Below are positions 48,822 to 58,639 of a stretch of 64,000 nucleotides of DNA, piece by piece. Source of the DNA: Prostheceraeus crozeri (taxonomy: Eukaryota; Platyhelminthes; Polycladida; Euryleptidae); the NCBI GenBank assembly GCA_907163375.1, contig CAJQUW010015625.1, forward strand, positions 1 through 64,000, given 5' to 3'. The position numbers and the translations under genes are program-made. Every line of letters starts with the position of its first letter. Positions within the stretch are counted from its first letter, which is position 1. Under the pieces are notes generated by a model that worked only from the letters and a program-made list of their open reading frames with translations, was not told where the DNA came from and made no database searches.

Positions 48822-48911
48822 AAAAAATCAACGTAGTCTCAAGATAAAATTGTTTATTCACTTATCATTATGTGAATAAACAATTTTATCTTGAGACTAC
48901 GTTGATTTTTT
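48822..48911. repeat. Near-perfect palindrome, 40 bp arms
   Basis: Arms 48822-48861 and 48872-48911 (CGTAGTCTCAAGATAAAAT and its complement) flank a 10 bp loop. It lies 100 bp left of the Penelope-like element and just outside the TA microsatellite. It may be a minimal foldback element or a relic of an inverted terminal repeat. Confidence 0.9.
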
Positions 48912-48953
48912 AAATTTATCTTTATCATTAAGTCTCATGGCGATTACTTATGA

Positions 48954-48954
<1 letters not shown>

Positions 48955-48996
<42 letters not shown>

Positions 48997-49009
48997 TATA
49001 TATATATAT
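48955..49009. repeat. (TA)n microsatellite, left of the Penelope-like element
   Basis: Mostly uninterrupted TA dinucleotides, with an ACACATTA break near 48991. Confidence 0.95.
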
Positions 49010-49050
49010 AATGTAAATAAATTGATTGATGAAAACAGAAAAAGTCGTGA

Positions 49051-49863
49051 GTGGTGTTACCGGTTTCTGTGATTTTATTCACATCCTCAGACACCAAATT
49101 AGTTAGAAATGAAATACAAATTAGAGACAGATTCACTCAGATTCCGGAGAGATTCACTAATGAATTTATAATTAATGCCATAAATATCATATTATCAAAC
49201 AACTATTTTAAATTTGGTGATAACTATTTTCTACAGATATCCGGGACGGCTTTCATATGCCTCATTAACAATGGGATACGTAGAAGTTAAGATATATGAT
49301 TACATACAAGAACAAACTGACGAAGCAACGGTTGATCTTCTTAAGTCCTCTTGGACACGTTATCTCGATGACTGCTTTGTAATTTGGAGATCTTCATTTG
49401 TTGATATTCAATAATTTTACAATGCTTCAAATAATATTCATCAGAACATCAATTCACCATGGAAACTAGTACAGAATCGATACAATTTTTGGACGTAAAA
49501 ATATATCACAATCAGAATGAAATTCAAACCGATATATTCTATAAGCCGACAGACAGTTTTACATATGTACCGTATCAATCGGGCCATCCAAAACATGTCC
49601 TAAACAACATTCCATATAATTTAGCTAGAAGAATTACAATGATAGTATCGGAAAATGAAATGAAAGCATTGCGCTTAAAGGAACTACGGAATAATTTACG
49701 AAAACTAAAATATCCAAAGAAACTCATTAATGATGCTATTGGAAATGCCTTACTCATGCGAATAATAACACAAACAGAACACAAAATGAAAACATTCAAA
49801 ATGACACAATTCCCTTCGTTACCAGATTTAATCCAAATAACCCTAATGTTTATCAGAAATTAA
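49051..49863 (+). pseudogene. Penelope reverse transcriptase, truncated and frameshifted
   Basis: In order: RFTNEFIINAINIILSNNYF and GDNYFLQISGTA; then, after a frame change, SYASLTMGYVEVKIYDYI, SSWTRYLDDCFVIW (catalytic YLDD); then, in a third segment, QFLDVKIYHNQNEIQTDIF, PTDSFTYVPYQSGHPKHVL and NLARRITMIVSENE. This is the palm and thumb order of Penelope RTs, which are related to telomerase. The N-terminal part is missing. Frame changes are near 49250 and 49415. Confidence 0.88.
49053..49095 (-). ncRNA. Hammerhead ribozyme motif, left pLTR
   Basis: Exact inverted copy of the motif at 52136-52178, read on the minus strand. The same core bases, stem II and palindromic ACCGGT stem III are present. 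See the right-hand entry for the base-by-base reading. Confidence 0.7.
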
Positions 49864-50376
49864 TCAACCCTGTTACTGGCAGTCTCCACTTCATAGATCA
49901 CTTTACAAACTTCAGAGTAATCAAATCTTTCAGACAAAGCAATTCTCTTTTGCAATCTCTCAGAACGGTTGATCAATCCAATATTGGCATACATAAGTGT
50001 GATATCACTAAATGTAAATGTTGTGACCATATCATAACCGGCACAGAAATAAAGTTCAGAATGGAAAACAACTCAGACATCACCTTCAACATTTGATATC
50101 ACTTCAATTGCTATTCAAGTAATCTCATTTATATGTTAAAATGCAATGGATGTGAAAAATTCTACATCGGACAAACCAATGATATTTTGCGCCATCGCAC
50201 CACAGTCCATCGTCAACAGATCAACGACGCGAATCTATGTTTCCTAAACGTGAGCAGACACATACGAGATTGTTGCCAAAAACATAGATGTTAAATTTCG
50301 TATTGCTCCATTTTACCAAATGAATTTTAACGCCACGAAAGCGGATAGGGAAAGTAAAGAAATCTACTTCATAACT
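49864..50376 (+). pseudogene. Penelope linker and GIY-YIG endonuclease
   Basis: The linker holds CDITKCKCCDHI, a cysteine cluster typical of Penelope elements. At 50121-50290 comes LIYMLKCNGCEKFYIGQTND, then ILRHRTTVHRQQI and an SRHIRDC segment. LIY and YIG are the two halves of the GIY-YIG signature, and the downstream R-H-R-x-x-H follows the usual spacing. The enzyme nicks target DNA before priming. A stop near 50095 and another near 50292 show decay. The last codons (about 50320-50376, ending EIYFI) are cut off by the LINE. Confidence 0.85.
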
Positions 50377-52066
50377 GAAGGACCCACAGAAAGAGTGACT
50401 GAGGAAGAAGTACGTAGTGCTTTATGCGACATGAAAAATGGTAGAGCTCCTGGACCATCAGGCCTCTCAGTTGAACTGCTTAAGGGAGCTCGTGAAGATA
50501 CTGTAATGAGACTGGTGACAGTATTTCAGGAGGCAATCGACAGTGGCGATCTGCCGTCTCAATGGCAAAGAAGCCTGACTATCCCCATTTACAAGGGGAG
50601 AGGTGATTCTCTGGAATGCGGCAATATCAGAGGGATTCGGCTGCTGGAACATGTTATGAAGCTGTTTGAGAAGGTCATAGAGAGGAGGTTGAGGAAGCTA
50701 ATTAGCATTGATTGCCGGCAGTTTGGTTTCCGAAGAGGGAAATCTACAAATGATGCTGTCTTCATCCTTCGTCAGTTGCAAGAAAAGTACAGCCAAAAGA
50801 AGAAGAAGCTCTACCATGTGTTCGTCGATCTCGAAAAGGCTTTCGACAGAGTCCCTAGAGAAATCATCGAATGGGCATTGCGCAGACAAGGAGTTCCTGA
50901 GAGATTGGTTTCGGTTGTAATGTCCATGTATTGGAGTTCAAGAACGCAAATCGTGACAAAGTTTGGTCTGTCGGAGGAACTGGACGTCGGCATGGGAGTA
51001 CACCAAGGGTCAGCCCTTAGCCCCTAGCCCCTTGCTGTTCATTACAGTGATGGAGGAAGCGTCCAAAGATTGTCGAGGATCCGGCCCAGGGGAGTTGCTG
51101 TACGCCGATGATCTGGTTTTAACAGCTGCCTCCAAGCAAGAAGCCATTGATATGTTTTCAAGGTGGAAGGATGGTTTAGAGCGGCGTGGCTTGAAGATCA
51201 ACGGGGCGAAGTCCAAGGTCATGGTAACTGGGAAGAGCAAAGAACGCACCAAGTCTGGAAAGTGGCCGTGCAGTTGTTGTGGCAGGGGAGTCGGAGCAAA
51301 CTCGACCTTTTGTGTTTCCTGCAAATTGTGGTGTCACAAAAAGTGCTCCCGATTGCGATCATTTCAAGGAATAACAGGCTTCCGATGTCCGAAGTGCACG
51401 GATGTTCCCAATTCACCTGAGGATGATTTACTTAATGTGAATGGGATCGTCCTACAAGAGGTCCAAGATTTTTGTTAACTCGGAGATGTCGTGGACTCAG
51501 AGGCAAGCGCAGAAGGAGCGGTTCGGACTCGCATCGCGGCTTCATGGACGAAATGGAGAGAATTGGCCAGTCTTCTTACCAACAAAGGCATCCCATTGAA
51601 GTGTAGAGCCCATGTGTATGAGATGTGTGTAAGATCAATTCTCATCTACGGCGCAGGAACGTGGCCCCTCAGCCTAAGGCTGGTTGAACTTCTGAGAAGT
51701 ACTGACAGACGAATGCTGGGGTATATGGCAAAGGTCAGGTTGAAAGACAAAGTTACAAGCGTAGAAGTAGCGAGACGCTGTGGTTTGCCCGAGCTTCCAA
51801 TCCGCCTGCGGCAAAGACGTCTGCGCTGGTTTGGCCACGTAAGAAGAGCCAATGGTGACGCCATCAATGAAGTCTACAACTTGTCAGTCGATGGTTGCCG
51901 TCCACCTGGAAAACCTAAGAAGACTTGGCAAGCCTGTATCCATGAAGATCTGGAGTCTCTGGAGGTGTCGGAAGACATTGCTATAGATCGTTCAAGATGG
52001 AAACGGGTCATCGCATCTACGTCCAGCCCCGGAACCGGGAAGAAGAGACGCAAAACGAGGAAGTAA
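50377..52066 (+). pseudogene. LINE reverse transcriptase with C4HC3 zinc finger
   Basis: RT text: EEEVRSALCDMKNGRAPGPS, RQFGFRRGKSTNDAVFILRQ, VFVDLEKAFDRVPREI, GVHQGSALSP, then after a frame change ELLYADDLVL (intact YADD). Between the thumb and C-terminal domain lies a cysteine-rich module (51267-51402): CSCC, then FCVSCKLWCHKKC, then FRCPKC, a C4HC3 (PHD/RING-like) pattern. An in-frame stop at 51476-51478 replaces what should be a tyrosine before LGDVVDSEAS. The end reads RRLRWFGHVRRANG and PPGKPKKTWQACIHEDLE, the usual LINE C-terminus. One frameshift (near 51025) and one nonsense codon make it inactive. Confidence 0.88.
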
Positions 52067-52080
52067 GTAAGTAAGTAAGA
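50377..52080 (+). mobile_element. 5'-truncated LINE nested in the Penelope-like element
   Basis: Begins within the RT (TERVTEEEVRSALCDMKNGR) and ends in a (TAAG)n tail at 52062-52080. It sits between the Penelope codons EIYFI and KFKPPLN. No endonuclease is present. The tail and 5' truncation are typical of target-primed insertion. A clear target duplication is not visible. Confidence 0.85.
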
Positions 52081-52135
52081 AAATTCAAACCCCCGCTGAA
52101 CTGTCTCTAATTTCTATTTCATTTCTAACTAATTT

Positions 52136-52178
52136 GGTGTCTGAGGATGTGAATAAAATCACAGAAACCGGTAACACC
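52136..52178 (+). ncRNA. Hammerhead ribozyme motif, right pLTR
   Basis: Self-cleaving RNA fold. Stem I strand GGTGT (52136-52140) pairs with ACACC (52174-52178). Core CTGAGGA (52141-52147) fits CUGANGA. Stem II is TGTGA/TCACA with loop ATAAAA (52148-52163). Core GAAA is 52164-52167. Stem III would be the self-complementary ACCGGT (52167-52172), and cleavage is expected after the GUA at 52171-52173. Stem III has no loop, so the fold can only form between two RNA copies, as described for Penelope-encoded hammerheads. The first pair of stem II is U-A instead of the preferred G-C. Activity is inferred. Confidence 0.75.
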
Positions 52179-52263
52179 ACTCACGACTTTTTCTGTTTTC
52201 ATCAATCAATTTATTTACATTATTATTGCATTATTATTATTATCTCTATTGCTTCCTTTATTT

Positions 52264-52266
<3 letters not shown>

Positions 52267-52322
<56 letters not shown>
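52267..52322. repeat. (TA)n microsatellite, right of the Penelope-like element
   Basis: Uninterrupted TA dinucleotides. It mirrors the run at 48955-49009 on the other side of the element. Confidence 0.95.
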
Positions 52323-52325
<3 letters not shown>

Positions 52326-52329
52326 AATG

Positions 52330-53900
52330 CAGATGTCTTTTGTATAAAAACATATAATGCCTTTCGAAGGGTTTTTTGAAGTGATCAGGATAATCGAAAG
52401 TGATGGGATTTTAGCGTGTAAAATGACGCGGAATATAGATTTCAATGCGAAAACCAATGACTGGTCATAACTCAATGTTTACTCGCAATTAATGCGGGTA
52501 AACATGCGGTTATGTTTACTCGCAAATTAAAGAAAGAAGTGTAAGATCTTTGAGATTGTGAATAGTCGAGACGTCGGCACTACAATCTCAAATGCCTTTC
52601 ATTTCGTTGCTATCAGATTAGATTCCCTAATCTGTAGTGGGGGTGTACCGATTAATCGGCCGATTAGTGGACTTTTGAAGAATTTTGTAAATTATCATTC
52701 AAATTCAGTGACTGATGGAAAGACAAGATTTCAAATTCTTCGATTACCTCACTCTTCAAGCACATTCTGCATTAGACTACTGATCTATATACAAACAGCG
52801 TCATTCTATCATTCCGATGATTGAGAATAGCTGAATTTTTACATAGACTAGATTTTCATAATGATCATAAATGTTGGTAAAAAAGTTATTTTCGCATGTT
52901 ATCATGTGTAAATATGCTTAGTATTTTCTCGCTGATCCTGGGTAGAAGACCCCAAAATGGAAACTGGCTCATAGTTTTCGGTCTGGGACCGTTACCCAAT
53001 GCCCGGATGTTTTGATCCCTTTGCAGATTTAATTTTTCGGCCCTGTGCCGTCTTATTTAAAATTTGTAGCCATTTGAATATATTCGCAATTATCATATTT
53101 CGCGCATCAAGATTCACTCAAAATGTTTTCTTGTCCAGAAAAAAACCACATGAGCACTCATGAGCTAATGTACATAGCCATCAACTAAATGCAACTTTAG
53201 TTGCACATCGCAAATGTACACGTATGTTTTCATATTCGCAGATGCAACGAATTCATAAATTGCAATATTCAAACACGCATCTGCTTCTCAAATCGTAATT
53301 ATAACTCGCGCCCGCAAACTAAATGCCCATGTTATCAACAACTTATCCCACCAATTAAGTTCTTTGAAAATGATTTTATAACTCGCAGAAATATTTTGCC
53401 ATGACTTGGCCGCTGTACACAGAACTCGCTGGTCTTTAAATCCATTAATAGAATGTTCAGGGCGAAAATTTTGCGTGTGTTTAAGAAGCTAGTAGCCTAG
53501 CCACCAATGTCTGATGATTTTGGCATTCGCCATGATAGACATGATTGTAAACCGTACAAATTATAATCGATTGCGCATCAATGCAATACATGTACTATTA
53601 TGGAAATATAAGTTCTAGAGGATGGCAGTGAAAACAATCTCGAGAACAAGAAAACGGTTGTGTTTCCAAAAATCCATGCCACGGCTTGGTTTCCACATGG
53701 AAGAAGCGCGATCTCAACTTTTCGTGCTTTTCTAAATCTTGGTAGTCCTTGGCCATGTCACGATCTTGTTTCTGGTTGACTGAGACATGCAGCCACTCGC
53801 CCTGTAGCTGACTAGCTGCTGCTGTAGCCTTGTGACGGATTTCACACTATACATGGACACCTGAGTTTGAATCCCAGCGCGGAATATCGACCTACTGTGT
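52330..53900. other. Intronic sequence, no recognisable element
   Basis: AT-rich. At about 53800-53885 there is GAGTTTGAATCCCAGC, faintly like a tRNA B box, but no A box or cloverleaf. Confidence 0.45.
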
Positions 53901-54091
53901 GTCCTTAAAGTCTGGAAAAATTTAAAATTCAAATATTTTCAAAAGTGAAAGAAGTGGAACAAAACATTTACTCACACGTTTCAAGTCATTAAGACAACAT
54001 TATGAAAATATCATTAGTTTATGTCTATCTTGCTTTATAAATTATAGAGATCACTTCAAAAAACAAACTATATGATCCAATTTGAAAGACT

Positions 54092-55121
54092 TTATTCAAA
54101 ACTACCGCCACCAACTTCTCTCAAATAATCAAGTCTTATACGGATATTGGACACTCCAGCCGACAATTCTTGCGGCGTAACACCTTCACACACTTCTATA
54201 ATTATTTTCTTCAAATCCTCCTTCAATTGAACAGGTGAGTGAAGCATGAAAACCTTGCTCTTGAGCGAAGCCCAAAACCAGTAATCAAGAGGACTGAGGT
54301 CTGGACTGCGTGCGGGCCACGGTACATCACAGCCTCGGATGATTTATTCGATGTCTAAATTGTTGCATCAAAAATTGTCGAACTTTCGTAGCAAAATGTG
54401 GAGGAGCTCCATTTTGCATGAAAATTGTTCGACTAAATGCACGTTGTTGTTTCAGTTGAGGGATTACGTGATCCTTACGCATTGTGAGGTAATTATCGGC
54501 ATTCACTTCCATTAATAAAAGTACTGCGTCAGTCGAAATTGGTTAGTGAAAACCATCCACACAGTGATATATGGAGAATGAAGAGGTTGTGATCTCGAAG
54601 CGTGAGGATTGAAGTCTGACCATATGCGGCAGTTATGTCTATGGATGGCTCCATTGACAGAAAAGTTAGATTCATCACTCCACAGGATATGATGTTTTTG
54701 AGTTTTTAAAGATCCAGGAATTTTTGAGATGTTAATTATTATTTTAAGTTATGATGTACAAAATTTTTGCGATTAGCATCCATTAATCATCTTCAGGTAC
54801 AAAATTACTTTTATGAACTGAAGTCCTCTTTATATCAGTCTCCATTGATAAACGACGACTGAAAGTTTGTCCCTCTGCAGAAGCGATGGCATCTTGCACA
54901 GAGGCCACATCCTCTTCACTTAGTCTAGGACGACCGGAACGTGGCTTATCATGCAGACTACCAGTTTAATAAAATTTAGTCATTAATTTGAGCACAGTCG
55001 CAGCAGAAAATGGGTCTCGGATCATATTGTGCCTGCATTTGAATTCGCGAAGAGCAGCTGCAGGACTTCTATCACACAAAATGCAACATTCTAGCAACTC
55101 TAATTTTGTACTGAGTTCCAT
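54092..55121 (-). pseudogene. Mariner transposase, decayed
   Basis: The start ATG at 55119-55121 (MELSTKLELLECCIL) and the stop at 54092-54094 span about 343 codons, the normal mariner length. Visible text includes GRPRLSEEDVASVQDAIASA (DNA-binding/linker region), SDESNFSVNGAIHRHNC (first catalytic D), MQNGAPPHFATKVRQFL and WPARSPDLSPLDYWFWASL (second and third catalytic D regions), then VCEGVTPQELSA and GGGSFE at the end. Stops (near 54965 and 54740) and a frameshift near 54330 make it a pseudogene. It belongs to the Tc1/mariner group, which inserts at TA. Confidence 0.88.
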
Positions 55122-56207
55122 AAGCTAATTAAATACCACAGTCTGACGAATGCTTCAAAAGCAAAAAGACAATAGCATGACTGATGTACGCTAACAGCTA
55201 GATAAATAGGGAAATTTAGCAGTAACGTATGACGTCACATGACGCTGCAATCAAACAAAAAAGTTTTTGAAAGACCAAAATCATTGTCTGAGTTTTCACT
55301 AAGACATGTTTGGCTTGGCTTCATTTTTGAATGATGGGAAGTGATGTGAATGATGTTCACTCACCTGTTCAATCGAAGGAGGATTTGAAGAAAATAATTA
55401 TAGAAGTGTGTGAAGGTGTTACGCCGCAAGAATTGTCAGCTGGAGTGTCCAATATCCGTATAAGACTTAATTATTTGAGAGAAGTTGGTGGCGGTAGTTT
55501 TGAATAAAGTCTTTCAAATTGGATCATATAGTTTGAACAATTCTTTGCGTCGCTGACTTTACACTTTCACGACTTTTAATTTTGATGCACAATTTTGTAT
55601 TACTGATCAAAGTACTAATGAGCAAGTGAACATCTAAAATTGTATTCTATACTTCTATCTTTCTTTTGGAATCAAAAAAATTACCTCTGAGATGTATCAA
55701 CTAACTTTTGTGTTGACATTTAGTAACGTCGCTGACTTACGCGCACAAAAATGATTTTATAGATGTTTCTACATTAAGCGGAATTCCTGCGAATTGCATC
55801 TATGAATGTTAATTTTTTTGTAGGATATATCTCGTGCATATCATAGTTATCATTAGAATGGCCGAAATTTTATAGCTATAGTAGATATACTTGTGGTAGA
55901 TTTATTTTTGTATCGTCGCTGACTTACACATTTTTTCGTCGCTGACTTAACAGAAAAAATATTTTCTTTTTAATGTTCTCCAAATCATTAATGTGAGTTT
56001 TGTTCGTCTAGTTATTGTTTCTATATCAGCTCTGAACCCCAAGCTCAAGTTCCTGTGAACTTAAAGAATAATAAGTATTCATTTGAATTCAGGAAACTAT
56101 AATAACAAAGTTAACACAATATGAATTGAAGGCTCCTATCACTTTACTAAAATGATGGTTTTCTCTGACGAACGTGAGATGTTTGTTTTATTACGCAAAT
56201 ATTTTCC

Positions 56208-56588
56208 TCAATCAATTGTCTTGTAAAAATGTTTGGAAATGTCCTTGACCTGCATTGTGAACAAACTCCAATCATTCGTGTATGTTTTCATTGCCTCAGA
56301 GACATCATTTTTCGTGTATGAAATCACGTTAACGCCGACTTGTTTCGAGTTGTCTATGAAATCCTCAGCATAACTCACCTGAACACGTCTCAATAAGACC
56401 AAGCGTCGGACATGAGCCTTCAGCTTCCCAACAATTGCACCCGCCACACCTTTGCCGTGACTAGTTGCGAAAAATGACCAACTAGTTGTCACATTCATTT
56501 GAGCGCTAATATCAGACACCATTCTGAGCATATAGCGATTCTTGAAGTGGCTTGGCGCGCCGTCACCAGCCAAAGATTTTGATATCAC
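56208..56588 (-). pseudogene. Unassigned transposon protein with DGAPSHFKNR and SHGKG motifs
   Basis: About 126 open codons: GDGAPSHFKNRYMLRMVSDI, TSWSFFATSHGKGVAGAIVG, LKAHVRRLVLLRRVQVSYAE and WSLFTMQVKDISKHF. The order DGA-x-x-(H/Q)FKN(R/K) ... W-FFATSHGKG-xDG-GG--KR recurs in unnamed repeat-encoded proteins of many invertebrates. D in DGA and H in SHGKG look like conserved, possibly catalytic, residues. Here the usual D and first G after SHGKG are replaced (VAGAIVG), which may mean an inactive copy. The frame is open upstream of the first methionine for a few codons only. No other domain of the protein is present, so it is a fragment. Confidence 0.5.
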
Positions 56589-56630
56589 TTAGTCCACATC
56601 TCGCCATGGTCCAACGGAATATCAGAACAT

Positions 56631-56666
56631 GTAAGTCAGCGACGTTATTTATCGTCGCTGACTTAC
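56631..56666. repeat. Hairpin of the GTCGCTGACTTAC motif
   Basis: GTAAGTCAGCGACG and CGTCGCTGACTTAC face each other across an 8 bp loop (TTATTTAT), giving perfect 14 bp arms. It lies just upstream of the coding relic on its own strand, where a promoter or transposase-binding site could sit. Confidence 0.9.
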
Positions 56667-57349
56667 ACTTTTCGAAGTTAAAATTTGTTTGTTTTCAACA
56701 AGAGAATATTACTGATATTTCATAGTTGGTTCCTCTATGATGAAGTAGTTTTTGATATTTATCAGCATTTGCAAAAATAATCTATGAACATGTAACAATA
56801 TAAAAGATACATCATATAACGTCGCTGACTTACATTGTACAAAGCCTTCGTGTTTTACTTGAGTTAAAGCGGTTGAACGCAGACAATATTGTACCTAACT
56901 TTTAAGCATGTCTTAAATTAGTATTTTTATTGATAAAAAACAGGATCACATACATGATCACGCCATCAACAAACTATAGACATTTGATGATTTTTTGGTG
57001 AAAATCATGACATAAGTCTTTGTGACTGTCTGAAATACTAAGTAATGCACGAATACTTTAATAAAGTCTCAAAATATCAACTTCAGGTTATTCTTTGATA
57101 ATCCCAAGCAATTTTACTCAGGAAAAAAGTATTTTATGTTTTTGGTCAATGGTTGTCATACGCGAAGAATTCCTCAGTTTGTTTTTTGAAGTGATCTCTA
57201 TAATTTATAAAGCAAGATGGACATAAACTAATGATATTTTCACAATGTTGTCTTAATGACTTGAAACGTGTGAGTAAATGTTTTGTTCCACTTCTTTCAC
57301 TTTTGAAAATATTTGAATTTTAAATTTTCCAGACTTTACGGACAAACGG

Positions 57350-58639
57350 TATATAGGCCTATTAGCTGTCGTAAATTACTGATGAAATCATGATTTATCA
57401 CAGTGGAGTCCTATAGTATGTAATTGCGACTCACTTCAGACGCTTTCGACATAACAACAGGCGTGTATTCTGTCCATTCATGCCATAATTTGTCAGAAAT
57501 TGGATAGATCCATGCGTCTTTATTATCTTAGTGATCCTGATTGCCGATGTGATATTTGTTGGAATGCAATGCTTATGTAGTAATGGAATGAACTTCGTGT
57601 TGTATATTTCTGTCACCAATATTTTTCTACGAGTAGTGCTTTAAGCAACCTTCTAGAATCTAATCAAAAGCAATTGATAAAAATTCAAAATTATTCAACT
57701 CAACGTGGGACTAGACTAGCATCACAACGCTTATTGCTTGGCACATTCAGGACCTGTTTTACTTATTATTGTGTGTATTTTACTATTATTGAATTTCCTT
57801 TAACGAAATGGGTACTTTCAGTAAAGGAAAACGTCGAATTCAAATGATAATTTGTAATTCAGTGTAGAGATTTTAAATGATGTAGCATTTGATTTCCAAA
57901 AAAATTTTGACTTTGGATTTCTTTATATCGGAATTGACAAGGCCAGATCGGCGAAATATATTTTGACAAATTACATTAATTTTTGTGCGCAGAAAGACTG
58001 AAAAATAGCATTAATTTCAACTTATAAACAACAAAAAAATGATATCAAAGTTTTTCTTTAAGAAATCAATAGAAATAAAAAAATTGATTTCAAATGAATT
58101 TAAAAGAAATAATCCGATTATCAAAATCACTTATCAGTACACCCCAAATCTGTATTGCGTATCCATAGATACACATGTACAAGTAAACAAAATCACGTGA
58201 GTCTGGAAGGAAACGAGGACACAGGATGTCAAATAGAGCATTGTGAAATCAGTATTGATTCTGTGCTTGAGATACACAATACCCTCCCTATGTGAAAATT
58301 GGTAACTGTTTCATCAATAACCAACATCATTCTTGCTGTGATTTTTCTCGGACCGCGCTTCAGTCGCAACAGTGTTTTAGCATGAGTATAAATTGAATTC
58401 CTGGAATTCACGTGCGCGCTACAAACTAAAAATAGACATCTGGGAGTTCCCAGTATCGCATCTGCTGATCCGTTGCTGATTGTTTCACCAACTCTCTTCT
58501 CGATGTCTGCTGTTTTAGTTGACAACCTTTGAATGAGACATTGAATACATGCCGGCCTGCCCACAATGTTTGTATCTGATCTGTATATTGCACCCGCAGT
58601 TAAGGGTACAATATTGTATCCGTCCGCAGTCAAGTCTGG
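57350..58639. other. Intronic sequence with one orphan open frame
   Basis: The minus strand 58229-58633 is open for about 134 codons (LTAGAIYRSDTNIVGRPACI, RGPRKITARMMLVIDETVTN), bounded on the upstream side by a stop at the hAT target site. No family was recognised. It may be chance or an old relic. The rest is AT-rich and plain. Confidence 0.35.

Larger units (their letters stand above)
49010..52221 (+). mobile_element. Penelope-like retroelement with inverted pLTRs, interrupted by a LINE
   Basis: A + strand reverse transcriptase followed by a GIY-YIG endonuclease defines the Penelope class. The two 121 bp terminal repeats (49010-49130 and 52101-52221) are inverted copies differing at about one position, and each holds a hammerhead-ribozyme motif. 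The whole sits between two (TA)n runs. The RT is 5' truncated and has a frameshift. A LINE lies at about 50377-52080, inside the last codons. Read across the gap, the C-terminus continues EIYFI...KFKPPLN and stops in the right repeat. Confidence 0.9.
55536..57175 (-). mobile_element. Unfamiliar 1640 bp transposon with repeated GTCGCTGACTTA motifs
   Basis: The mariner arm is split at AGTTTG, present on both sides (55530-55535 and 57176-57181), and the uninterrupted opposite arm shows only one copy. The insert ends carry AATTCTTTGCGTCGCTGAC (left) and, inverted, AATTCTTCGCGTATGAC (right). Inside, GTCGCTGACTTA-type words occur at 55549, 55728, 55915, 55938, 56631 (inverted), 56653 and 56819. One coding relic lies on the minus strand. 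I cannot name the superfamily. Confidence 0.75.
53901..57343. mobile_element. Palindromic mariner-derived element, right arm split
   Basis: The left arm 53901-54245 (345 bp) is matched in inverted orientation by 55356-55535 plus 57182-57343 (342 bp together) at high identity. The two right-hand pieces are separated by a 1.64 kb insertion. Inner arm sequence is the C-terminus of a mariner transposase plus its 3' flank. The loop (54246-55355) holds the rest of the gene. The structure is a mariner whose 3' end has been duplicated head to head. Confidence 0.85.

Noticed and set aside
53800..53890. Possible tRNA-derived SINE (GAGTTTGAATCCCAGC)
   Set aside because: Only a weak B-box-like match, no A box, no tail, no second copy in the window.
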